A stretch of DNA of 64,000 nucleotides from Agriotes lineatus (taxonomy: Eukaryota > Arthropoda > Insecta > Coleoptera > Elateridae). The stretch is from contig CALNHX010005186.1 in NCBI GenBank assembly GCA_940337035.1, positions 1 through 64,000 on the forward strand, given 5' to 3'. The notes under the pieces were generated by a model, which ran no database searches, had not been told where the DNA came from, and was given only the letters and a program-made list of their open reading frames with translations. How positions within the stretch are numbered: the first letter of the stretch is position 1; the number at the start of each line of letters is the position of its first letter. This document shows, one piece after another, positions 1 to 12,820 of the stretch. Made by a program: the position numbers and the translations under genes.

Positions 1-3000
1 CAGATGTTCCATATGTCCCTAAAGTCCCAGACGTCCTAGATGTCTTATATGTCCCTAACGTCCCAGACGTCCCAGATCTCCCATATGTCCCTAACGTCCC
101 AGACGTGTTAGATGACCCTTATATTCTTAACGTCCCAGACGTCCCAGATATCCCATATGCCAATAACGTTCCAGACGTCCCAGATGTCCTATATGTCCCA
201 TATGTCCCTAATGTCCCAGGCGTCCCAGACCTCCAATATGTCCCATATGTCCCTAACGTCCAGGGCGCCCTAAATGTCCAATATGTCCTTAACGTCCCAG
301 ATGTCCCAGACGTCCTAGATGTTCCATATGTCCTAAACGTCCCAGACGTCCCAGATGTCCCATATGTCCCATATGTTTATAATGTCCCAGGCGTCCTAGA
401 TGTTCCATATGTCCTTAACGTTCCAGACGTCCCAGACGTCTTAGATGTCCCAAATGTCCTTAACGTCCCAGACGTTCCAGCTGTCCCATATGTCCCATAT
501 GTTTATAATGTCCCAGGCGTCCTAGATGTTCCATATGTCCCTAACGTCCCAGAAGTCCCAGATGTTCAATGTGTCCCATATGTCCCTAATGTCCCTAATG
601 TCCCAGGCGTCCTAAATGTCCCATATGTCCTTAACGTTCCAGACGTCCCAGACGTCTTAGATGTCCCAAATGTCCATAACGTCCCAGACGTTCCAGCTGT
701 CCCATATGTCCCATATGTTTATAATGTCCCAGGCGTCCTAGATGTTCCATATGTCCTTGAAGTCCCAGACGTCCCAGACGTCCTAGATGTCCCATATGTC
801 CTTAAAGTCCCAGACGTCCCAGATGTCCCATATGTCCCATGTGTCCCTAATGACCCAGGCGTCCTAGATGTTCCATATGTCCCTAACGTCCAAGACGTCC
901 TAAATGTCCCATATGTCCCTAACGTCCCAGACGTCCCAGCTGTCCCGTATGTCCCTAACGCCCCTAACGTCCCAGACGTCCTAGATGTCCTATATGTCCT
1001 TAACGTCCCAGATGTCCCAGATGAGCCGTATGTCCCTAACGTCCCAGACGTCCCAGATGTCCCAAAGGTCTTATATATCCTTAATGTCCCAGGCGTATTA
1101 GATGTCCCATATGTCTTTAACGTCCCGGACTTCCCAGACGTCCTAGATGTCCCATATGTCCTTAACGTCCCAGACGTCCCAGATGTCCCATATGTCCCTA
1201 ACGTCCCAGACGTCCCAGATGTCCCATATGTCCCTAATGTCCCAGGCGTTCTAGAAATTCTATATGTCCCTAACGTCCCAGACGTCCCATATGTCCTTAA
1301 AGTCCCAGACGTCCCAGACGTCCTAAATGTCCCATATGTCCCTAACTTCCCAGACGTCTCAGACGTCCTAGATGTCCTATATGTCCCTAACGTCCCAGAC
1401 GTCTCAGACGTCCTAAATGTCCCATATGTCCCTAACGTCCCAGACGTCCCATATGTCCTTAACGTCCCAGACGTCCCAGACGTCCTAAATGTCCCATATG
1501 TCCCTAATGTCCTAGACGTCCTACATGTCCCATATGTCCCTAACGTCCCAGACGTCTCAGACGTCCTAGATGTCCTATATGTCCCTAACGTCCCAGACGT
1601 CCCAGATGTCCCATATGTCCCAAACGTCTCAGACTTCCCAGATGTCCCATATGTCCTTAACGTTTCAGACGTCCCAGATGTCCCATATGTCTCATATGTC
1701 CCTAATGTTCCAGGCGTCCCAGATGTTCCATATGTCCCATATGTCCCTAATGTCCCAGACGTCCCAGATGTCCCATATGTCCATCGCGTCCCAGATGTTC
1801 CATATGTCCCTAACGTCCCAGATGTCCTAGATGTCTTATTTGCCCCTAACGTCCCAGACGTCCCAGATCTCCCATATGTCCCTAACGTACCAGACGTCCT
1901 AGGTGTCCCTTATATCCTTAATGTCCCAGACGTCCCAGATGTCCCATATGTCAATAACGTCCCAGACGTCCCAGATGTCCTATATGTCTTATATGTCCCT
2001 AATGTCCCAGGCGTCCCGGACCTCCCATATGTCCCATATGTCCCTAATGTCCGAGGCGTCCCAGATGTCCCATATTTTCCATATGTCCCTAATGTCCCAG
2101 GCGTCCTAAATGTCCCATATGTCCTTAAAGTCCAAGACGTCCCAGACGTCCCAGCTGTCCCGTATGTCCCTAACGCCCCTGACGTTCCAGACGTCCTAGA
2201 TGTCCTATATGTCCTTAACGTCCCAGACGTCCCAGATGAGCCATATGTCCCTAACGTCCCAGACGTCCCAGATGACCCAAAGGTCTTATATATCCTTAAT
2301 GTCCCAGGCGTATTAGATGTCCCATATGTCCCATATGTCCCTAATGTGCCAGGCGTCCTAAATGTCCCATATGTCTTTAACGTCCCGGACGTCCCAGACG
2401 TCCTAGATGTCCCATATGTCCTTACCGTCCCAGACGTCCCAGATGTTCCATATGTCCCTAACGTCTCAGACGTCCCAGATGTCCCATATGTCCCTAATGT
2501 CCCAGGCGTCCTAGATATTCCATATGTCCCTAACGTCCCAGACGTCCCATATGTCCTTAACGTCCCAGACGTGCTAGGTGTCCCTTATATCCTTAATGTC
2601 CCAGACGTCCCAGATGTCCCATATGTCAATAACGTCCCAGACGTCCCAGATCTCCCATATGTCCCTAACGTCCCAGACGTCCTAGGTGTCCCTTATATCC
2701 TTAATGTCCCAGACGTCCCAGATGTCCCATATGTCAATAACGTCCCAGACGTCCCAGCTGTCCTATATGTCCCATATGTCCCTAATGTCCCAGCCGTCCC
2801 GGACCTCCCATATGCCCCATATGTCCCTAATGTCCAGGGCGTCCTAAATGTCCCATATCTCCTTAACGTCCCAGACGTCCCAGACGTCTTAGATGTCCCA
2901 AATGTCCTTAACGTCCCAGACGTGCCAGATGTCCCATATGTTTCATATGTTTCTAATGTCCCAGGCGTCCTAGATGTTCCATATGTCCCTAACGTCCCAG

Positions 3001-3641
3001 ACGTCCCAGATGTCTTAGATGTCCCATATGTCCTTAACGTCCCAGACGTCCCAGATGTCCCATATGTCCCTAACGTCCCAGACGTCCCAGATGTCCCATA
3101 TGTGCCTAATATCCCAGGCGTAGTAATTCTCCCATATGTCCTTAACGTCCCAGACGTCCCAGACGCCCCAGATGTCCCATATGTCTTTAACGTCCTAGAC
3201 GTCCCATACGTCCTAGATGTCCCATATGTCCTTAACGTCCCAGACGTCCCAGATGTCCCATATGTCCCTAGCATCCCAGACGTCCCAGATGTCCCATATG
3301 TCCTTAACGTCCCAGACGTCCCAGATGTCCCATATGTAACTAACGTCCCAGACGTCCCAGATGTCCCATATGTCCAATATGTCCCTAATGTCCCAGGCGT
3401 CCCAGATGTCCTATATGTCCCATATGTCCCTAATGTCCCAGGCGTCCTAAATGTCCCATATGTCCTTAACGTCCCAGACGTCCCAGACGTCCTAGATGTC
3501 CCATATGTCCTTAACGTCCCAGACGTCCCAGATTTACCATATGTCCCTAACGTCCCAGACGTCCCAGATGTCCCATATGTCCCATATGTCCCTAATGTCC
3601 CAGACGTCCTAGATGTCCCATATATCCTTAACGTCCCAGAC
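1..3641 (+). repeat. array block 1 (left-truncated higher-order repeat)
   Basis: Base 1 aligns with base 3719 of the next block, so the window opens 40 bp after the end of a junction that lies just outside. The two copies run in parallel at an offset of 3718. Near 753 the first copy then jumps to the sequence that stands at 4831 in the second. It therefore lacks 360 bp, exactly ten 36-bp composites, that the second copy and the copies near 18.9 and 37.4 kb keep. A local tandem duplication of 108 bp lies at 2571-2786. The block ends at the junction beginning at 3642, which has the TATTCC variant. Confidence 0.85.
2571..2786 (+). repeat. 108-bp tandem duplication within the array
   Basis: Two successive segments, 2571-2678 and 2679-2786, share the unusual GCTAGGTG/CCTAGGTG, CTTATATCC and CAATAACG variants at an offset of 108 bp (twelve 9-bp units). 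The first begins GTGCTAGG and the second GTCCTAGG. The same pair recurs at 17,034/17,142 and near 35,552/35,660. The duplication therefore predates amplification of the larger block. Confidence 0.85.
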
Positions 3642-6600
3642 GTCCCAGTATATTCCATATGTCCTATACCTCCCTAACGTCCCAGACGTCCCAGATGTCC
3701 CATATGTCCCTAACGTCCCAGATGTTCCATATGTCCCTAAAGTCCCAGACGTCCTAGATGTCTTATATGTCCCTAACGTCCCAGACGTCCCAGATCTCCC
3801 ATATGTCCCTAACGTCCCAGACGTGTTAGATGACCCTTATATTCTTAACGTCCCAGACGTCCCAGATATCCCATATGCCAATAACGTTCCAGACGTCCCA
3901 GATGTCCTATATGTCCCATATGTCCCTAATGTCCCAGGCGTCCCAGACCTCCAATATGTCCCATATGTCCCTAACGTCCAGGGCGCCCTAAATGTCCAAT
4001 ATGTCCTTAACGTCCCAGATGTCCCAGACGTCCTAGATGTTCCATATGTCCTAAACGTCCCAGACGTCCCAGATGTCCCATATGTCCCATATGTTTATAA
4101 TGTCCCAGGCGTCCTAGATGTTCCATATGTCCTTAACGTTCCAGACGTCCCAGACGTCTTAGATGTCCCAAATGTCCTTAACGTCCCAGACGTTCCAGCT
4201 GTCCCATATGTCCCATATGTTTATAATGTCCCAGGCGTCCTAGATGTTCCATATGTCCCTAACGTCCCAGAAGTCCCAGATGTTCAATGTGTCCCATATG
4301 TCCCTAATGTCCCTAATGTCCCAGGCGTCCTAAATGTCCCATATGTCCTTAACGTTCCAGACGTCCCAGACGTCTTAGATGTCCCAAATGTCCATAACGT
4401 CCCAGACGTTCCAGCTGTCCCATATGTCCCATATGTTTATAATGTCCCAGGCGTCCTAGATGTTCCATATGTCCCTAACGTCCCAGACGTCCCAGATGTC
4501 CTATATGTCCCATATGTCCTTAACGTCCCAGACGTCCCAGATGTCCCATATGTCCTAAACGTCCCAGACGTCCCAAATGTCCCATATGTCCCTAATGTCC
4601 CAGGCGTCCTGAATGTCCCATATGTCCTTAACGTCCCAGACGTCCCAGACGCCCTAGATGTCCCATATGTCATTAACGTCCCGGACGTCCCAGATGTCCC
4701 ATATGTCCCTAACGTCCCAGACGTCCCAGATGTCCCATATGTCCCATATGTCCGTAATGTCCAAGGCGTCCCAGATGTCCCATATGTCCCATATGTCCCT
4801 AATGTCCCAGGCGTCCTAAATGTCCCATATGTCCTTGAAGTCCCAGACGTCCCAGACGTCCTAGATGTCCCATATGTCCTTAAAGTCCCAGACGTCCCAG
4901 ATGTCCCATATGTCCCATGTGTCCCTAATGACCCAGGCGTCCTAGATGTTCCATATGTCCCTAACGTCCAAGACGTCCTAAATGTCCCATATGTCCCTAA
5001 CGTCCCAGACGTCCCAGCTGTCCCGTATGTCCCTAACGCCCCTAACGTCCCAGACGTCCTAGATGTCCTATATGTCCTTAACTTCCCAGATGTCCCAGAT
5101 GAGCCATATGTCCCTAACGTCCCAGACGTCCCAGATGTCCCAAAGGTCTTATATATCCTTAATGTCCCAGGCGTATTAGATGTCCCATATGTCTTTAACG
5201 TCCCGGACTTTCCAGACGTCCTAGATGTCCCATATGTCCTTAACGTCCCAGACGTCCCAGATGTCCCATATGTCCTTAACGTCCCAGACGTCCCAAATGT
5301 CCCATATGTCCCTAATGTCCCAGGCGTCCTAAATGTCCATATGTCCTTAACGTCCCAGACGTCCCACACGCCCTAGATGTCCCATATGTCATTAACGTCC
5401 CGGACGTCCCAGATGTCCCATATGTCCCTAACGTCCCAGACGTCTCAGATGTCCCATATGTCCCATATGTCCCTAATGTCCGAGGCGTCCCAGATGTCCC
5501 ATATGTCCCATATGTTACTAATGTCCCAGGCGTCCTAAATGTCCCATATGTCCTTAAAGTCCCAGACGTCCCAGACGTCCTAGATGTCCCATATGTCCTT
5601 AAAGTCCCAGACGTCCCAGATGTCCCATATGTCCCATGTGTCCCTAATGACCCAGGCGTCCTAGATGTTCCATATGTCCCTAACGTCCAAGACGTCCTAA
5701 ATGTCTCATATGTCCCTAACGTCCCAGACGTCCCAGATGTCCCATATGTCCCTAACGTCCCAGATGTTCCATATGTCCCTAACGTCCCAGATGTCCTAGA
5801 TGTCCTATATGTCCCTAACGTCCCAGACGTCCCAGACGCCCTAGATGTCCCATATGTCATTAACGTCCCGGACGTCCCAGATGTCCCATATGTCCCTAAC
5901 GTCCCAGTCGTCCCAGATGTCCCATATGTCCCATATGTCCCTATTGTCCGAGGCGTCCCAGATGTCCCATATGTCCCATATGTCCCTAATGTCCCAGGCG
6001 TCCTAAATGTCCCATATGTCCTTAACGTCCCAGACGTCCCAGACGTCCTAGATGTCCCATATGTCCCATATGTCCTTAATGTCCCAGACGTCCCAGATGT
6101 CCCATATGTCCCATATGTCCTTAATGTCCCAGACGTCCTAGATGTCCCATATATCCTTAACGTCCCAGACGTCCCAAATGTCCCATATGTCCCTAATGTC
6201 CCAGGCGTCCTAAATGTCCCATATGTCCTTAACGTCCCAGACGTCCCAGACGTCCTAGATGTCCCATATGTCCCATATGTCCTTAATGTCCGAGGCGTCC
6301 CAGATGTCCCATATGTCCCATATGTCCCTAATGTCCCAGGCGTCCTAAATGTCCCATATGTCCTTAACGTCCCAGACGTCCCAGACGTCCTAGATGTCCC
6401 ATATGTCCCATATGTCCCTAAAGTCCCAGACGTCCCAGATGTCCTATATGTCCCATATGTCCTTAACGTCCCAGACGTCCCAGATGTCCCATATGTCCTA
6501 AACGTCCCAGACGTCCCAAATGTCCCATATGTCCCTAATGTCCCAGGCGTCCTGAATGTCCCATATGTCCTTAACGTCCCAGACGTCCCAGACGCCCTAG

Positions 6601-8888
6601 ATGTCCCATATGTCATTAACGTCCCGGACGTCCAAGATGTTCCATATGTCCCTAACGTCCCAGACGTCCCAGATGTCCCATATGTCCCATATGTCCCTAA
6701 TGTCCGAGGCGTCCCAGATGTCCCATATGTCCCATATGTCCCTAATGTCCCAGGCGTCCTAAATGTCCCATATGTCCTTAAAGTCCCAGACGTCCCAGAC
6801 GTCCCAGCTGTCCCGTATGTCCCTAACGCCCCTGACGTCCCAGACGTCCTAGATGTCCTATATGTCCTTAACGTCCCAGACGTCCCAGATGAGCCATATG
6901 TCCCTAACGTCCCAGACGTCCTAGATGACCCAAAGGTCTTATATATCCTTAATGTCCCAGGCGTATTAGATGTCCCATATGTCCCATATGTCCCTAATGT
7001 GCCAGGCGTCCTAAATGTATCATATGTCTTTAACGTCCCGGACGTTCCAGACGTCCTAGATGTCCCATATGTCCTTAACGTCCCAGACGTCCCAGATGTC
7101 CCATATGTCCCTAACGTCCCAGACGTCCCAGATGTCCCATATGTCCCTAATGTCCCAGGCGTCCTAGATATTCCATATGTCCCTAACGTCCCAGACGTCC
7201 CATATGTCCTTAACGTCCCAGGCGTCCCAGACGTTATAAATGTCCCATATGTCCCTAACGTCCCAGACGTCTCCGACGTCCTAGATGTCCTATATGTCCC
7301 TAACGTCCCAGACGTCTCAGACGTCCTAAATGTCCCATATGTCCCTAACGTCCCAGACGTCCCATATGTCCTTAACGTCCCAGACGTCCCAGACGTCCTA
7401 AATGTCCCATATGTCCCTAATGTCCCAGACGTCCTACATGTCCCATATGTCCCTAACGTCCCAGACGTCTCAGACGTCCTAGATGTCCTATATGTCCCTA
7501 ACGTCCCAGACGTCCCAGATGTCCCATATGTCCCTAACGTCTCAGACGTCCCAGATGTCCCATATGTCCTTAACGTCCCAGACGTCCCAGATGTCCCATA
7601 TGTCTCATATGTCCCTAATGTTCCAGGCGTCCCAGATGTCCCATATGTCCCATATGTCCCTAATGTCCCAGACGTCCCAGATGTCCCATATGTCCCTAAC
7701 GTCCCAAATGCTCCATATGTCCCTAACGTCCCAGATGTCCTAGATGTCTTATATGCCCCTAACGTCCCAGACGTCCCAGATCTCCCATATGTCCCTAACG
7801 TCCCAGACGTCCTAGGTGTCCCTTATATCCTTAATGTCCCAGACGTCCCAGATGTCCCATATGTCAATAACGTCCCAGACGTCCCAGATGTCCTATATGT
7901 CCCATATGTCCCTAATGTCCCAGGCGTCCCGGACCTCCCATATGTCCCATATGTCCCTAATGTCCAGGGCGTCCTAAATGTCCCATATGTCCTTAACGTC
8001 CCAGACGTCCCAGACGTCCTAGATGTCCCATATGTCCTTAACGTCCCAGACGTCCCAGATATCCCATATGTCCTTAATGTCCAGGGCGTCCTAAATGTCC
8101 CATTTCTCCTTAACGTCCCAGACGTCCCAGACGTCCTAGATGTCCCAAATGTCCTTAACGTCCCAGACGTCCCAGATGTCCCATATGTTTCATATGTTTC
8201 TAATGTCCCAGGCGTCCTAGACGTTCCATATGTCCCTAACGTCCCAGACGTCCCAGATGTCCTAGATGTCCCATATGTCCTTAACGTCCCAGACGTCCCA
8301 GATGTCCCATATGTCCCTAACGTCCCAGACGTCCCAGATGTCCCATATGTCCCTAATATCAAAGGCGTAGTAATTCTCCCATATGTCCTTAACGTCGCAG
8401 ACGTCCCAGACGCCCCAGATGTCCCATATGTCCTTAACGTCCCAGACGTCCCAGACGTCCTAGATGTCCTATATGTCCTTAACGTCCCAGACGTCCCAGA
8501 TGTCCCATATGTTCCTAGCATCCCAGACGTCCCAGATGTCCCATATGTTCTTAACGTCCCAGACGTCCCAGATGTCCCATATGTAACTAACGTCCCAGAC
8601 GTCCCAGATGTCCCATATGTCCAATATGTCCCTAATGTCCCAGGCGTCCCAGATGTCCCATATGTCCCATATGTCCCTAATGTCCCAGGCGTCCTAAATG
8701 TCCCATATGTCCTTAACGTCCCAGACGTCCCAGACGTCCTAGACGTCCCATATGTCCTTAACGTCCCAGACGTCCCAGATTTACCATATGTCCCTAACGT
8801 CCCAGACGTCCCAGATGTCCCATATGTCCCATATGTCCCTAATGTCCCAGACGTCCTAGATGTCCCATATATCCTTAACGTCCGAGAC
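3642..8888 (+). repeat. array block 2 (5.2-kb junction-to-junction segment)
   Basis: It starts with the 37-bp junction in its TATTCC form, shared only with 18,105 and 36,618, so these three are equivalent positions. In those later copies two further junctions (20,661 and 21,427; 39,171 and 39,937) follow before the CCGAGAC-type junction. Here they are absent, and the interval is 5247 bp instead of about 6.4 kb. Block 2 is thus a shortened version, most simply by unequal exchange. It ends at the CCGAGAC-type junction at 8889. Confidence 0.8.
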
Positions 8889-11800
8889 GTCCCAGTATAT
8901 CCCATATGTCCTATACCTCCCTAACGTCCCAGACGTCCCAGATGTCCCATATGTCCCTAACGTCCCAGATGTTCCATATGTCCCTAAAGTCCCAGACGTC
9001 CTAGATGTCTTATATGTCCCTAACGTCCCAGACGTCCCAGATCTCCCATATTTCCCTAACGTCCCAGACGTGCTAGATGTCCCTTATATTCTTAACGTCC
9101 CAGACGTCCCAGATGTCCCATATGCCAATAACGTTCCAGACGTCCCAGATGTCCTATATGTCCCATATGTCCCTAATGTCCCAGGCGTCCCAGACCTCCC
9201 ATATGTCCCATATGTCCCTAACGTCCAGGGCGCCCTAAATGTCCAATATGTCCTTAACGTCCCAGACGTCCCAGACGTCCTAGATGTCCCATATATTCTA
9301 AACGTCCCAGACGTCCCAGGTGTCCCATATGTCCGTAACGTCCCAGACGTCCTAAATGTCCCATATGTCCTTGAAGTCCCAGACGTCCCAGACGTCCTAG
9401 ATGTCCCATATGTCCTTAAAGTCCCAGACGTCCCAGATGTCCCATATGTCCCATGTGTCCCTAATGACCCAGGCGTCCTAGATGTTCCATATGTCCCTAA
9501 CGTCCAAGACGTCCTAAATGTCCCATATGTCCCTAACGTCCCAGACGTCCCAGCTGTCCCGTATGTCCCTAACGCCCCTAACGTCCCAGACGTCCTAGAT
9601 GTCCTATATGTCCTTAACGTCCCAGATGTCCCAGATGAGCCATATGTCCCTAACGTCCCAGACGTCCCAGATGTCCCAAAGGTCTTATATATCCTTAATG
9701 TCCCAGGCGTATTAGATGTCCCGTATGTCTTTAACGTCCCGGACTTCCCAGACGTCCTAGATGTCCCATATGTCCTTAACGTCCCAGACGTCCCAGATGT
9801 CCCATATGTCCCTAACGTCCCAGACGTCCCAGATGTCCCATATGTCCCTAATGTCCCAGGCGTTCTAGAAATTCTATATGTCCCTAACGTCCCAGACGTC
9901 CCATATGTCCTTAACGTCCCAGACGTCCCAGACGTCCTAAATGTCCCATATGTCCCTAACTTCCCAGACGTCTCAGACGTCCTAGATGTCCTATATGTCC
10001 CTAACGTCCCAGACGTCTCAGACGTCCTAAATGTCCCATATGTCCCTAACGTCCCAGACGTCCCATATGTCCTTAACGTCCCAGACGTCCCAGACGTCCT
10101 AAATGTCCCATATGTCCCTAATGTCCTAGACGTCCTACATGTCCATATGTTCCTAACGTCCCAGACGTCTCAGACGTCCTAGATGTCCTATATGTCCCTA
10201 ACGTCCCAGACGTCCCAGATGTCCCATATGTCCCAAACGTCTCAGACGTCCCAGATGTCCCATATGTCCTTAACGTTTCAGACGTCCCAGATGTCCCATA
10301 TGTCTCATATGTCCCTAATGTTCCAGGCGTCCCAGATGTTCCATATGTCCCATATGTCCCTAATGTCCCAGACGTCCCAGATGTCCCATATGTCCATAAC
10401 GTCCCAGATGTTCCATATGTCCCTAACGTCCCAGATGTCCTAGATGTCTTATTTGCCCCTAACGTCCCAGACGTCCCAGATCTCCCATATGTCCCTAACG
10501 TACCAGACGTCCTAGGTGTCACTTATATCCTTAATGTCCCAGACGTCCCAGATGTCCAATATGTCAATAACGTCCCAGACGTCCCAGATGTCCTATATGT
10601 CTTATATGTCCCTAATGTCCCAGGCGTCCCGGACCTCCCATATGTCCCATATGTCCCTAATGTCCAGCGCGTCTTAAATGTCCGATATGTCCTTAACGTC
10701 CCAGACGTCCCAGACGTCCTAGATGTCCCATATGTCCCTAAAGTCCCAGACGTCCCAGATGCCCCATATGTCCCATATGTCCCAAATGTCCGAGGCGTCC
10801 CAGATGTCCCATATTTCCCATATGTCCCTAATGTCCCAGGCGTCCTAAATGTCCCATATGTCCTAAAGTCCAAGACGTCCCAGACGTCCCAGCTGTCCCG
10901 TATGTCCCTAACGCCCCTGACGTTCCAGACGTCCTAGATGTCCTATATGTCCTTAACGTCCCAGACGTCCCAGATGAGCCATATGTCCCTAACGTCCCAG
11001 ACGTCCCAGATGACCCAAAGGTCTTATATATCCTTAATGTCCCAGGCGTATTAGATGTTCCATATGTCCCATATGTCCCTAATGTGCCAGGCGTCCTAAA
11101 TGTCCCATATGTCTTTAACGTCCCGGACGTCCCAGACGTCCTAGATGTCCCATATGTCCTTACCGTCCCAGACGTCCCAGATGTCCCATATGTCCCTAAC
11201 GTCTCAGACGTCCCAGATGTCCCATATGTCCCTAATGTCCCAGGCGTCCTAGATATTCCATATGTCCCTAACGTCCCAGACGTCCCATATGTCCTTAACG
11301 TCCCAGACGTCCCAGACGTCCTAAATGTCCCATATGTCCCTAACGTCCCAGACGTCTCAGACGTCCTAGATGTTCTATAAGTCCCTAACGTCCCAGACGT
11401 CTCAGACGTCCTAAATGTCCCATATGTCCTTAACGTCCCAGACGTCCCAGACGTCCTAAATATCCCATATGTCCCTAATGTCCCAGACGTCCTACATGTC
11501 CCATATGTCCCTAACGTCCCAGACGTCTCAGACGTCCTAGATGTCCTATATGTCCCTAACGTCCCAGACGTCCCAGATGTCCCATATGTCCCTAACGTCT
11601 CAGACGTCCCAGACGTCCCATATGTCCTTAACGTCCCAGACGTCCCAGATGTCCCATATGTCTCATATGTCCCTATTGTTCCAGGCGTCCCAGATGTCCC
11701 ATATGTCCCATATGTCCCTAATGTCCCATACGTCCCAGATGTCCCATATGTCCCTAACGTCCCAGATGTTCCATATGTCCCTAACGTCCCAGATGTCCTA

Positions 11801-12820
11801 GATGTCTTATATGCCCCTAACGTCCCAGACGTCCCAGATCTCCCATATGTCCCTAACGTCCCAGACGTCCTAGGTGTCCCTTATATCCTTAATGTCCCAG
11901 ACGTCCCAGATGTCCCATATGTCAATAACGTCCCAGACGTCCCAGCTGTCCTATATGTCCCATATGTCCCTAATGTCCCAGGCGTCCCGGACCTCCCATA
12001 TGTCCCATATGTCCCTAATGTCCAGGGCGTCCTAAATGTCCCATATCTCCTTAACGTCCCAGACGTCCCAGACGTCCTAGATGTCCCAAATGTCCTTAAC
12101 GTCCCAGACGTGCCAGATGTCCCATATGTTTCTAATGTCCCAGGCGTCCTAGATGTTCCATATGTCCCTAACGTCCCAGACGTCCCAGATGTCTTAGATG
12201 TCCCATATGTCCTTAACGTCCCAGACGTCCCAGATGTCCCATATGTCCCTAACGTCCCAGACGTCCCAGATGTCCCATATGTGCCTAATATCCCAGGCGT
12301 AGTAATTCTCCCATATGTCCTTAACGTCCCAGACGTCCCAGACGCCCCAGATGTCCCATATGTCCTTAACGTCCTAGACGTCCCATACGTCCTAGATGTC
12401 CCATATGTCCTTAACGTCCCAGACGTCCCAGATGTCCCATATGTCCCTAGCATCCCAGACGTCCCAGATGTCCCATATGTCCTTAACGTCCCAGACGTCC
12501 CAGATGTCCCATATGTAACTAACGTCCCAGACGTCCCAGATGTCCCATATGTCCAATATGTCCCTAATGTCCCAGGCGTCCCAGATGTCCTATATGTCCC
12601 ATATGTCCCTAATGTCCCAGGCGTCCTAAATGTCCCATATGTCCTTAACGTCCCAGACGTCCCAGACGTCCTAGATGTCCCATATGTCCTTAACGTCCCA
12701 GACGTCCCAGATTTACCATATGTCCCTAACGTCCCAGACGTCCCAGATGTCCCATATGTCCCATATGTCCCTAATGTCCCAGACGTCCTAGATGTCCTAT
12801 ATATCCTTAACGTCCCAGAC
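8889..12820 (+). repeat. array block 3 (3.93-kb higher-order repeat)
   Basis: It opens with the junction preceded by CCGAGAC, a variant seen again at 24,531 and 42,984, and runs 3932 bp to the next junction. The equivalent segments are 4481 bp (24,531-29,011, enlarged by an internal 595-bp duplication) and 3929 bp (42,984-46,912). This copy is almost free of single-base indels, whereas both later copies carry many. It contains one occurrence of the odd unit reading TAGTAATTCTC, near 12,300. Confidence 0.8.
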
